The translations under genes were made by a program, and so were the position numbers. A stretch of 31,323 bases of DNA from CAYRXM01 sp964428175 (GTDB taxonomy: Bacteria > Chloroflexota > Anaerolineae > JAFGEY01). This document shows, one piece after another, positions 16,943 through 24,305 of this stretch; position 1 is the first letter of the stretch, and the number at the start of each line of letters is the position of its first letter. A model generated the notes under the pieces. That model did not search any database. It was given only the letters and a program-made list of their open reading frames with translations, and was not told where the DNA came from. The stretch lies in NCBI GenBank assembly GCA_964428175.1, contig CAYRXM010000047.1:1-31323 (forward strand), in the 5' to 3' direction.

Positions 16943-18046
16943 ATGAAGATCACCAAACTGGAAACATTTCTGGTCAAACCGCGCTGGCTCTTTTTGAAAA
17001 TTCACACCGACGAGGGACTGGTCGGCCTCGGCGAACCGATCCTCGAAGGTCGCGCGCTGACCTGTGCCCAGGCCGTCGCCGAGCTGGCCCCCTACCTGGT
17101 CGGCCAGGACCCAACCCGCATCGTCCATCACTGGCAGGCGATGTACCGCCACGCTTTCTATCGCGGCGGGCCGATCCTGACCAGCGCGCTCAGCGGCGTC
17201 GAGCAGGCGCTGTGGGATTTGTCGGGCAAGGCGCTGGGCGTGCCGGTTTACAGGCTGCTCGGCGGCCCGACCCGCGAGCGCATTCGCATGTACAAGCACG
17301 TCAGCGACGCCCAAGGGATCAAGGAATGGCTGGCTCAGGGGTTCACTGCGTTCAAGACAGGCGTGCACGGCGGACGGCCGGCGCGGATCGTCGAGACGCC
17401 GGGCTTTGTCGACCGGGCGGCGGCGTACTTTGGGTCGCTACGTGAGGCCGCCGGGCCGGAAGCTGATATTGCCATCGACTTTCACGGCGCGATCAGCCCG
17501 CAGACGGCCAAACTGCTGATCAAGGCACTGGAGCCCTACCAGCCGATGTTCATCGAAGAGCCGTGCCAGTGCCAGAACGTCGACGTGATGGCCGACATCG
17601 CGCGCGGCACGCACCTGCCCATCGCCGCCGGAGAGCGCATCTTTACCAAGTGGGGCTTTCGCGAACTGCTCGAAAAAGGGGCCGCCAGTGTCCTCCAGCC
17701 CGACCTGTGTCACGCCGGCGGCATCCTGGAAGTGCGGTTGATCGCCGGGATGGCCGAAGCCTATTACGCCGGCATCGCGCCGCACAACCCGCTGGGGCCG
17801 ATCTCGCTGGCGGCGTGCATCCAGCTCGACGCGACGATCCCCAACTTTGTCGCCCAGGAACACGTCACCCTGGGCGAGGGCTATCTCAAGAATCCGTTCG
17901 TAGTCAAAGACGGCTTCATTGAACTGCCCACCGCGCCCGGCCTGGGCGTCGAACTGGATGAGGACGCGCTGGAAGGCCAGATCGACCATGACTGGCGCAA
18001 CCCGGAACGCTATCTCGAAGACGATGGCTCGGTGACGGATTGGTAA
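16943..18046 (+). CDS. dgoD: D-galactonate dehydratase (enolase superfamily)
   Basis: This 367-residue enolase-superfamily protein closely follows E. coli DgoD from MKITK to the DWRNP and final VTDW. DgoD dehydrates D-galactonate to 2-dehydro-3-deoxy-galactonate in the DeLey-Doudoroff pathway. The metal ligands are visible as Asp179 (AIDFHG), Glu205 (FIEEP) and Glu231 (AAGERIF). The catalytic bases His181 and His281 (APHNPLGP) and Glu306 (AQEHV) are also present. The FYRGGPIL loop typical of DgoD is intact. The start at 16943 has GAAAGGAC upstream and matches the family N-terminus. No other De Ley-Doudoroff gene is adjacent; the kinase just upstream could act in the same or a neighbouring sugar pathway. 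Specificity for galactonate over related aldonates is likely but not proven. Confidence 0.88.
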   Translation: MKITKLETFLVKPRWLFLKIHTDEGLVGLGEPILEGRALTCAQAVAELAPYLVGQDPTRIVHHWQAMYRHAFYRGGPILTSALSGVEQALWDLSGKALGVPVYRLLGGPTRERIRMYKHVSDAQGIKEWLAQGFTAFKTGVHGGRPARIVETPGFVDRAAAYFGSLREAAGPEADIAIDFHGAISPQTAKLLIKALEPYQPMFIEEPCQCQNVDVMADIARGTHLPIAAGERIFTKWGFRELLEKGAASVLQPDLCHAGGILEVRLIAGMAEAYYAGIAPHNPLGPISLAACIQLDATIPNFVAQEHVTLGEGYLKNPFVVKDGFIELPTAPGLGVELDEDALEGQIDHDWRNPERYLEDDGSVTDW

Positions 18047-18048
18047 CC

Positions 18049-18086
18049 TCGAATTGCAGCACAATTCGAATTGCGCTGCAATTCGA
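18049..18086. terminator. Nested inverted repeat after dgoD
   Basis: Bases 18049-18060 and 18075-18086 form a perfect 12-bp stem beginning 2 bp after the dgoD stop. The loop contains the palindrome CAATTCGAATTG. There is no T-run. The repeat ends 2 bp before the valS -35 box, so it may terminate dgoD transcripts or serve as an operator-like site. Confidence 0.5.
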
Positions 18087-18088
18087 AA

Positions 18089-18117
18089 TTGACCCCGGAC
18101 CCGAGTCGGTGTATAAT
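18089..18117 (+). promoter_or_regulatory. Sigma-70-type promoter of the T-box/valS transcript
   Basis: TTGACC (18089-18094) and a perfect TATAAT (18112-18117) are separated by exactly 17 bp. Transcription would start near 18124 and read through the T-box leader. Confidence 0.9.
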
Positions 18118-18140
18118 TGAATCAACAACACAATAGACAA

Positions 18141-18440
18141 TTTTCTCCGGGAAGAGTAGGCGGTTCAAACCTGATAGAGAAGGCGGGCCATAGGCTGCAA
18201 GCCCCCGCAGGTTGCCCCCACCGAACGTCGCCCGGAATGGACTGCCGAAGAAACCGGCGATTTGGTCGCCGCGAGTAGACCGGCACGGAATGCCCGTTAC
18301 AGCAAAGCCCTGATGATGGTCGGGGCGACGAGTGTGGCGCTGCGGCAACGCGCGCCAAATCGAGGTGGTACCGCGAATGGGAACGCCCTTTCGTCCTCGG
18401 AAAGCTTGTGCTTTCCCGGATGAAAGGGCGTTTTTGTTTT
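18141..18440 (+). ncRNA. T-box leader riboswitch with valine (GTC) specifier
   Basis: The leader between the promoter and valS contains the T-box core AGGTGGTACCGCG at 18363-18375, which holds the UGGU bulge that pairs with uncharged tRNA CCA ends. The GAAGAGTAGG at 18151-18160 fits the base of Stem I. In the 3' part of Stem I, GAAC-GTC-G places a valine codon at 18227-18229, followed by a purine as in known specifier loops. A large terminator follows. The riboswitch should sense uncharged tRNA-Val (GAC anticodon) and allow read-through into valS when valine is scarce. Exact stem boundaries are not modelled here. Confidence 0.93.
18382..18440 (+). terminator. T-box-controlled intrinsic terminator
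   Basis: AACGCCCTTTC (18382-18392) pairs with 18422-18432. An inner GGAAAGC/GCTTTCC stem stacks inside it, and TTTTTGTTTT follows. It sits directly after the T-box core and is the alternative to the antiterminator. Confidence 0.92.
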
Positions 18441-18455
18441 GAACAGGAGGACACG

Positions 18456-20942
18456 ATGAGCATACCCAAGCGTTATAATCCGCGAACCCAGGAACCTGAA
18501 CTCGACGCATTCTGGCAGGAGCAAGGCGTTTATCAATTTGTGCTCGGCGACGACGCACCGGTTTACACTATCGACACACCGCCGGCGACGGTGTCGGGCA
18601 AGCTGCACCTGGGACACACCTATTCGTACAGCCAGACCGACTTTGTAGCCCGCTTTTGGCGAATGATGGGACACAATGTCTTTTACCCGATGGGCTACGA
18701 CGACAACGGCCTGCCCACGACCCGGCTGGTCGAAAAGCTGGAAGGGATCAGCGAAGCCGGCGTGGGGCATGAGGCATTCATCGAACGCTGCCGGGCGGTG
18801 GGGCTGAAAGTGGGGCAGGAATACGAAGCGCTGTGGCGGCGGCTGGGGCTGTCGGTCGACTGGCGCTACACCTACCGCACCATCGACGCCGAGAGCACCC
18901 GCATCGCCCAGTGGTCATTCATCGATCTCTACCGCAAGGGCCTGGTCTATCGCAAAAAAGCACCGGCGTTGTGGTGCACCGAGTGCCACACGACCTTTTC
19001 CCAGTCCGAACTGGACGATCTGGAACGCCCAAGTACCTTTTACACGCTGGCCTTCGGGCTGGACGGCGGCCAGACGCTGCCCATCGCCACCACGCGGCCC
19101 GAACTGCTCCCAGCCTGCGTGGCCGTGTTCGTGCATCCCGACGATCCACGTTTCGCCGGCCTGCACGGCCTGGAAGCGACGGTGCCCTTGTGGGGGCAGC
19201 GCGTGCCCATCCTGGCCGACCGGCGCGCTGATCCGGACAAAGGCAGCGGGGCAGTGATGTGCTGCACCTTTGGCGACGTGACCGACATCGAGTGGTGGCA
19301 CGTGTACAATCTACCGCTGATCGAGGCAATCACGCCGGATGGGCGGATGAGCGAAGCCGCCGGGCCTTTCGCCGGGCAGCCGCTGGATGAGGCCCGGCGA
19401 AACATTGTCCGGGCGCTTGAAGAACAAAGAATACTGCTGGCCCGCCGCTCGATCGAGCAATCGGTGCGCGTGCATGAGCGCTGCGACACGCCGGTGGAAT
19501 ACATCGTGCTGCCGCAGTGGTTTGTGCGGGTGCTCGATTTCAAAGCGCAGTTGATCGACGCCGGCGAGCAGATCGCCTGGCATCCCGACCACATGCGCGC
19601 GCGCTACCGCCAGTGGGTGGAAAGCCTGAGCTGGGACTGGTGCATCTCGTCGCAGCGCGCCTTTGGCGTGCCCTTTCCGGTGTGGTACTGCCGGGCCTGC
19701 GGCGCAGTAATCGTGGCCGATGAAAACGAACTGCCGGTCGATCCGCTGCGCAGCCAACCTGCCGCGCCGTGTTCGTGCGGGAGCCGGGATTTTTCGCCCG
19801 AGACGGATGTGTTGAATACCTGGGCCACCTCGTCGATGAGTCCGCAGATCGCCGGGCGATTTGGGGACGACCCGGCGCTGTACGGCAAGGTCTGGCCGAT
19901 GGCGCTGCGCCCGCAAGCACACGACATCATCCGCACCTGGGCCTTTTGCACCATCGTCAAGTCGCTGCACCACTTTGATCGGCTGCCCTGGTCCGACATT
20001 GCCATTTCGGGCTGGGGCATCGCCGGGGAAGGGATGGGCAAGATCAGCAAGAGTCGCGGCGGTGGGCCGATGTCGCCGCAGGAAATGATCGACAAATATT
20101 CGGCCGACGCGGTGCGCTACTGGGCGGCGAGCACCGGCCTGGGCAAAGACGCGGTGATCAGCGAAGACAAGATCGCGCTGGGGCAAAAACTGGTCAACAA
20201 GCTGTGGAACGTGGCCCGTTTCAGCGAACCTTTTTTACACGATGATCAGCCTGCCGGAATGCCGGCCATGCTTTCGCCCGCCGACTGCTGGATTCTCGCG
20301 CGCGCACGGCGCTTGATCGAAACGACGACCCGGCTTATGCAGCAGTACGATCACGCCGCGGCCAAAAGCGAAGTGGAAAATTTCTTCTGGACCGAGTTGG
20401 CCGACAATTACCTGGAAATGGCTAAACTGCGGCTCTACGACGAGCAAGACGCGAGCCGCGCCGGGGCGCAGTATGCGCTGCGCCACACGCTGCTGACCGT
20501 GCTCAAATTGTTCGCGCCTTTTTTGCCCTACATCAGCGAGGCGATTTACCGCCACCTGTTTGCCGGCCGCACCCTTGAGGGCGCGGAGACGGCCTCGATC
20601 CACGCCGCATGCTGGCCGATTGCCGACGAATCGTTCTCAGAAAACGCGCCTGGTAACGCCGAGGCCGAAACCCACGGTGAAATCCTGTGCCAGATCGCCA
20701 CCGCCGTGCGCCGTTACAAAAGCGAGCACAGCCTGTCGCTGGGCAGCGAGCTGGCCGGCCTGCACATCGCCGTGCCCGACCGGGACTTGGCCGACATGCT
20801 GTGCGCTGCCCGCGCCGACCTGACCAGCATCACCCGCGCGCGGATCGTGCAGGTCGCCGAAAGGGCCGAACGCGCCCCCGACGCCACGCTGTCCGAGTGG
20901 AACATCGAGATCGCCATCGATGCGGCCTGGTCGAGCCATTAA
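18456..20942 (+). CDS. valS: Valyl-tRNA synthetase, compact archaeal-like type
   Basis: This 828-residue class I synthetase attaches valine to tRNA-Val. The HIGH-type motif is HLGH at 51-54, and the KMSKS-type motif is KISKS at 529-533. An editing domain of the Val/Ile/Leu type lies between them (TTRPELLPACVAVFVHP). DDNGLPTTRLVEK near residue 90 and the short length resemble the archaeal/alphaproteobacterial form, not the 880-950-residue E. coli type, and no C-terminal coiled coil is seen. Zinc-ribbon-like cysteines occur at WCTECH and at WYCRACG...CSCG. The ATG at 18456 follows AGGAGG; the longer upstream frame runs through the terminator and is not used. The T-box specifier (Val) agrees with this product. 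Confidence 0.96.
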   Translation: MSIPKRYNPRTQEPELDAFWQEQGVYQFVLGDDAPVYTIDTPPATVSGKLHLGHTYSYSQTDFVARFWRMMGHNVFYPMGYDDNGLPTTRLVEKLEGISEAGVGHEAFIERCRAVGLKVGQEYEALWRRLGLSVDWRYTYRTIDAESTRIAQWSFIDLYRKGLVYRKKAPALWCTECHTTFSQSELDDLERPSTFYTLAFGLDGGQTLPIATTRPELLPACVAVFVHPDDPRFAGLHGLEATVPLWGQRVPILADRRADPDKGSGAVMCCTFGDVTDIEWWHVYNLPLIEAITPDGRMSEAAGPFAGQPLDEARRNIVRALEEQRILLARRSIEQSVRVHERCDTPVEYIVLPQWFVRVLDFKAQLIDAGEQIAWHPDHMRARYRQWVESLSWDWCISSQRAFGVPFPVWYCRACGAVIVADENELPVDPLRSQPAAPCSCGSRDFSPETDVLNTWATSSMSPQIAGRFGDDPALYGKVWPMALRPQAHDIIRTWAFCTIVKSLHHFDRLPWSDIAISGWGIAGEGMGKISKSRGGGPMSPQEMIDKYSADAVRYWAASTGLGKDAVISEDKIALGQKLVNKLWNVARFSEPFLHDDQPAGMPAMLSPADCWILARARRLIETTTRLMQQYDHAAAKSEVENFFWTELADNYLEMAKLRLYDEQDASRAGAQYALRHTLLTVLKLFAPFLPYISEAIYRHLFAGRTLEGAETASIHAACWPIADESFSENAPGNAEAETHGEILCQIATAVRRYKSEHSLSLGSELAGLHIAVPDRDLADMLCAARADLTSITRARIVQVAERAERAPDATLSEWNIEIAIDAAWSSH

Positions 20943-20977
20943 GCCATGTCGACGTGCATCATTTTGCATTGTTTTGT

Positions 20978-21006
20978 TTGACAAGAGCGGGGTTATATGA
21001 TACTCT
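20978..21006 (+). promoter_or_regulatory. Promoter of the hybrid sensor kinase
   Basis: A perfect TTGACA (20978-20983) and TACTCT (21001-21006) are separated by 17 bp. An AAAGGAG (21014-21020) follows, but it is too far from the kinase start to serve it. A six-codon ORF at 21035-21052 lies between them and its stop overlaps the GTG at 21049. Confidence 0.75.
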
Positions 21007-21057
21007 AATAAACAAAGGAGCCGGATCACGTTGAATGGATGACCAGGTGTGAGAGAA

Positions 21058-22788
21058 ATGCAAAATTCATCCCAAGTGACTATCCTGATCGCCGATGACG
21101 ACGCAATCGACCGCGCCACACTGCATCAAGTACTCAAACATCAAGGGTATACGACTCTGGTGGCAAGCGACGGCAGTGAAGCGATCTCGCTGGCGCAGCA
21201 GTCATTCCCCAATCTGATCTTGCTCGACATTTTTATGCCCGACATGAGCGGCTTTGAAGTGTGCGAGATGCTCAAAGCCGTCCCGCAAACGCGCGACATT
21301 CCCATCCTCTTTGTCAGCGGCTCGGACCGGCTGGACCACAAAAAGAGAGCCTTTGCCGCCGGCGGAGTGGATTACATCACCAAGCCCTTCCAAATCGAAG
21401 AAATCCTGACCCGCATCCAGACCCACCTGACCATCCGGCAGCTTCAAAACCGGCTCGAACAGAAAAACGCCCAACTTGAACAGGAGCTGGCCGACCGCCG
21501 CCGCCGCGAAGAGATTTTGCGCAGCTTTGCCGTGCGCCTGCAAACCCTGCACGAGATCGACCAATCGATCCTGGCCGCGCATTCGCCGGAAACCATCGCC
21601 GTGGCCGCCGTGGGGCGCATCCGCCAGTTGGTGCCCTGCCAGCGGGTGATCGTGATCGAAATGTCCCAGGACGGGGAGTGCAAGACGCTGGCCGCCGAGT
21701 CCAGCGGCGACCTGGCCCTGGCCAGCGATGTCCAGGCCCGCCAATGCGTGTTGGACGAATCGCTGCTCCGCCAGGGCAACGTGCTGGGCGTAGGCAACCT
21801 GGAGACCGTAACCAACCGCTCGCCGATGCAGCAAATCTTGTTCCAAGAAGGCGTCTGCTCTTATGTGATCGCGCCGTTGATGGCGCGCGAGGAACTGGTC
21901 GGCACGCTGCATCTTGAGGCCCGCACGCCGAACGTGTTCAATCATGAGCACATCACCGCGATCATCGAGATCGCGGCACTGCTAGCCATTGCCATCCGCC
22001 AGGTGCGCCTGTATGAACTGGCCCAGCAAGAAATTCTGGTGCGGCAGGCCGCCGAAGAAGCGCTTCGCGCCTACACCGCCGAATTGGAAGCGAGCAACAA
22101 TGAACTGGACGCTTTTGCCCACACCGTTGCCCACGACTTGAAAACGCCGCTCACCGCGCTGGTTGGCTACGGGATGCTCCTCGAACACCGCTACGACCGC
22201 ATCAACCCCGAACAGGTACGCGACGGCCTGCACGTGATCACCCAAAACGCGCAAAAAATGTCCAGCATTGTCGACGAACTGCTCTTGCTGGCCAGCGTGC
22301 GCAAGCTGGATGACATTGACATCGGCCCACTAGATATGGCCGCCGTGGTCAGCCAGGTAACAAAACGGTTGTCCCCGCTGATCGATGAGCACCAGGTCGA
22401 ACTGGTCTTGCCCGAACACTGGCCGGTCGCACTCGGTTATGGCCCGTGGATTGAAGAAGTGTGGACCAACTATGTCAGCAATGCCATCAAATACGGTGGC
22501 GAGCCGCCCTGCATCGAGCTGGGCGCCGATGAGACCGTCGAACAGACCTCCGACAGCGCCCCGGTAGCGCGTTTTTGGGTGCGCGACAACGGCGCAGGCA
22601 TCCGCCCCGAGCAGCAAGAACAGTTGTTTGGTCTCTTTACCCGCCTCGGCCGCGACGCCAAGATCGAGGGCCACGGCCTGGGCCTGTCCATCGTCAAACG
22701 CATCATCAACAAACTGGGCGGCGAGGTCGGTGTCGAAAGTGAGGTCGGGCGGGGCAGTCTGTTCTACTTTACGCTGCCGGTCTTATGA
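21058..22788 (+). CDS. Soluble receiver-GAF-histidine kinase hybrid
   Basis: This protein of about 576 residues has no membrane segment. Numbering from the ATG at 21058, it has a receiver domain at about 5-120 with the acidic pocket ADDD, phosphoacceptor Asp57 (LLDIFMP) and Lys110. A coiled-coil linker follows to about 160, then a GAF sensor domain at about 165-315. A HisKA domain carries the phosphoaccepting His360 in AHDLKTPL, and an HATPase domain has an N box (WTNYVSNAIKYG), G1 (DNGAGI) and G2 (GHGLGL). The N-terminal receiver probably controls the kinase; no cognate DNA-binding regulator is adjacent. Start choice is uncertain: an in-frame GTG lies at 21049, and neither start has a good ribosome site. 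Confidence 0.9.
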   Translation: MQNSSQVTILIADDDAIDRATLHQVLKHQGYTTLVASDGSEAISLAQQSFPNLILLDIFMPDMSGFEVCEMLKAVPQTRDIPILFVSGSDRLDHKKRAFAAGGVDYITKPFQIEEILTRIQTHLTIRQLQNRLEQKNAQLEQELADRRRREEILRSFAVRLQTLHEIDQSILAAHSPETIAVAAVGRIRQLVPCQRVIVIEMSQDGECKTLAAESSGDLALASDVQARQCVLDESLLRQGNVLGVGNLETVTNRSPMQQILFQEGVCSYVIAPLMAREELVGTLHLEARTPNVFNHEHITAIIEIAALLAIAIRQVRLYELAQQEILVRQAAEEALRAYTAELEASNNELDAFAHTVAHDLKTPLTALVGYGMLLEHRYDRINPEQVRDGLHVITQNAQKMSSIVDELLLLASVRKLDDIDIGPLDMAAVVSQVTKRLSPLIDEHQVELVLPEHWPVALGYGPWIEEVWTNYVSNAIKYGGEPPCIELGADETVEQTSDSAPVARFWVRDNGAGIRPEQQEQLFGLFTRLGRDAKIEGHGLGLSIVKRIINKLGGEVGVESEVGRGSLFYFTLPVL

Positions 22789-22958
22789 TCCTTGCACTGA
22801 TCAAGCCCAACATCGGTCGGCTGGAACATAGTTTTTTGGGGCATCCTCGCCGCGCTGTCATTTCAGGGACTATCAATATGACTCCACTGAAAGAACTCGC
22901 GCAAAGACGCCAAGTCGCCAAGTTTTGGTATAAATACAGAACTCAAAGACTATTTTAA
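22785..22958 (+). pseudogene. Truncated remnant of a B12-binding radical SAM gene (first 16 codons)
   Basis: An ATG at 22785 overlaps the kinase stop (ATGA) and opens a 57-codon frame. Its first residues, MILALIKPNIGRLEHS, resemble the N-terminus of B12-binding-domain radical SAM proteins, where a similar LIKPNIGR-EHS leads into the first Rossmann strand and loop. After that the similarity stops, and the frame runs into repeat-like sequence until a TAA. I read this as the 5' stub of a gene lost by deletion or insertion. The family match is from memory of N-terminal sequences and covers only about 16 residues, so it could be chance. Confidence 0.45.
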
Positions 22959-23052
22959 CAATCTTTGCGTCGCCAACCGAAGGTTGGATGCGACTTGGCG
23001 TGAGAGACTTTTTTCAGGAGACTCATCAATGCTGGTTGAGCTTGTCGACACC
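22900..23052. repeat. Decayed interspersed-repeat region with inverted arms
   Basis: ACGCCAAGTCGC at 22907-22918 recurs inverted at 22990-23001, and CGCAAAGA (22900-22907) recurs inverted at 22962-22969. The region is AT-richer than its surroundings. At 23034-23052 is GGTTGAGCTTGTCGACACC, which resembles the widespread bacterial interspersed motif related to CCTTCGACAAGCTCAG. A nine-codon ORF with a good AGGAG site (23029-23058) lies here but is probably fortuitous. No transposase is seen. Confidence 0.5.
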
Positions 23053-23064
23053 GTCTAGTCCCTG

Positions 23065-23093
23065 TGGACAAAACTCGTTTTCTGTGATAAAAT
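23065..23093 (+). promoter_or_regulatory. Promoter of the ychF-type gene
   Basis: TGGACA (23065-23070) and TAAAAT (23088-23093) are separated by 17 bp, and a TG just before the -10 box makes an extended -10. Transcription would start near 23100. Confidence 0.8.
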
Positions 23094-23106
23094 AGCGCCC
23101 ATGCAT

Positions 23107-23149
23107 AGGGGCACAGCAATCGGATGCAACGCATTCGCGCTGTGCCCCT
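23107..23149 (+). other. 5' UTR hairpin upstream of the ychF-type gene
   Basis: An 11-bp perfect stem (23107-23117 with 23139-23149) encloses an inner GGATGC/GCATTC stem. It starts within about 10 nt of the predicted transcription start and ends 14 nt before GGAGG. The lack of a T-run argues against a terminator. It may protect the 5' end of the mRNA or control translation; no known riboswitch is recognised. Confidence 0.55.
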
Positions 23150-23176
23150 TCTATGTGCCTGTGGAGGATACGAACG

Positions 23177-24265
23177 ATGCAAATTGGTATTGTGGGGCTG
23201 CCCAACAGCACCAAAACCACCATCTTTAACGCGCTGACTCGCAGTCAAGCCGAAACTGGGGCCTACAACACCGGCCAGGTCGAGGTAAACACGGCCATCG
23301 TCCAGGTGCCGGACCCTCGTGTCGACCGCTTGAGCGCGATGTTTAGCCCGCGCAAGACGACATACGCGCGGATTCAATACAACGACATTGCCGGCCTCAA
23401 GGCCGGCATGGGCAAAGAAGGCGGCCTGAGCGGCGCGCTGTTTAACGCCATCGCCCAAAACGACGCGCTGCTGCACGTGGTGCGCGCGTTTCAGGACGAC
23501 AACGTGCCCCATTCTGAAGGCGGGGTCAACCCGGCGCGCGACCTGGCCGCGCTCGATTTCGAATTCCTGTTCTCCGACCTGACCGTGGTCGACCGGCGGA
23601 TGGAGCGGCTGGCGCACGACCTGGACAAGCGCGGCGCGTATCCCACCCGCCAGGCCGATCAACACGAGTTCGACCTGCTGATGCGGATCAAGGAAAACCT
23701 GGAGCAGGAAATTCCGGCCCGTGATCTCGATCTGACTCCGGAGGAGGAAAAACGGCTGCGCGGCTTTCAACTGCTGACCCTCAAGCCGACGTTGGTGGCG
23801 CTCAACGTCGGCGAAGGCGGCGCAGCCGATCCGGCGCAATACGTCGATTATCGCCACCGCCGCAGCGAGGTGATCTGTCTGCGCGGCCAGCTCGAGATGG
23901 AAATCGCCCAACTGGAGGGCGACGAGGCCGCAATGTTTTTGCAGGAATACGGCATCACTGAGCCGGGGCTGAACCGGCTGATCCGCCTCAGTTACGACCT
24001 GCTCGGCTTGCAGTCGTTTTTCACGGTGGGCGAAGACGAGGTGCGCGCGTGGACGGTGGACAAGGGCGCCAAGGCGGTGGAGGCGGCAGGGGCCATCCAC
24101 TCCGACCTGGCCCGTGGGTTCATCCGCGCTGAGGTGGTGGCCTATGACGATTTGATCCGCGCCGGATCGATGGCCGAAGCGCGCAAGGCCGGCCGCTTCC
24201 GGCTGGAGGGACGCGATTACGCCGTGCAGGACGGCGACATCTTGAATATCCGATTTAATGTGTAA
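23177..24265 (+). CDS. ychF: YchF/OLA1-family GTPase/ATPase with atypical P-loop
   Basis: This 362-residue protein matches the YchF/OLA1 family, cytosolic Obg-like P-loop NTPases that bind ribosomes and often prefer ATP. Family features include the long FNALTRSQAETGAY... N-terminus, PDPRVDRLSAMFSPRKTTYARIQYNDIAGL with the switch II region, a helical domain near 130-200, and the C-terminal TGS domain ending AVQDGDILNIRFNV. The P-loop reads GLPNSTKTT (residues 7-15), not GLPNVGKST: the glycine before the lysine is Thr12. The start at 23177 has GGAGG 10 nt upstream. It has its own promoter, leader hairpin and terminator. It may be a second, divergent YchF and not the sole housekeeping copy. Confidence 0.85.
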   Translation: MQIGIVGLPNSTKTTIFNALTRSQAETGAYNTGQVEVNTAIVQVPDPRVDRLSAMFSPRKTTYARIQYNDIAGLKAGMGKEGGLSGALFNAIAQNDALLHVVRAFQDDNVPHSEGGVNPARDLAALDFEFLFSDLTVVDRRMERLAHDLDKRGAYPTRQADQHEFDLLMRIKENLEQEIPARDLDLTPEEEKRLRGFQLLTLKPTLVALNVGEGGAADPAQYVDYRHRRSEVICLRGQLEMEIAQLEGDEAAMFLQEYGITEPGLNRLIRLSYDLLGLQSFFTVGEDEVRAWTVDKGAKAVEAAGAIHSDLARGFIRAEVVAYDDLIRAGSMAEARKAGRFRLEGRDYAVQDGDILNIRFNV

Positions 24266-24269
24266 GATA

Positions 24270-24305
24270 AATCCCCGATTTCTTAGAGAAACCGGGGATT
24301 TTATT
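24270..24305. terminator. Bidirectional terminator between ychF and the Gfo/Idh gene
   Basis: A stem of 12 pairs with one mismatch (24270-24282 with 24288-24300) closes a TTAGA loop and is followed by TTTATT. It begins 4 bp after the ychF stop. On the opposite strand ATTTATC follows, so it also ends the convergent oxidoreductase transcript. Confidence 0.88.

Noticed and set aside
23029..23058. Nine-codon ORF with a good AGGAG site
   Set aside because: Its sequence lies mostly within an interspersed-repeat-like motif and it ends before the ychF promoter, so it is probably fortuitous.
22955..24100. 381-codon minus-strand ORF over the ychF promoter and gene
   Set aside because: It runs through the promoter, leader hairpin and coding frame of ychF and lacks any known domain.
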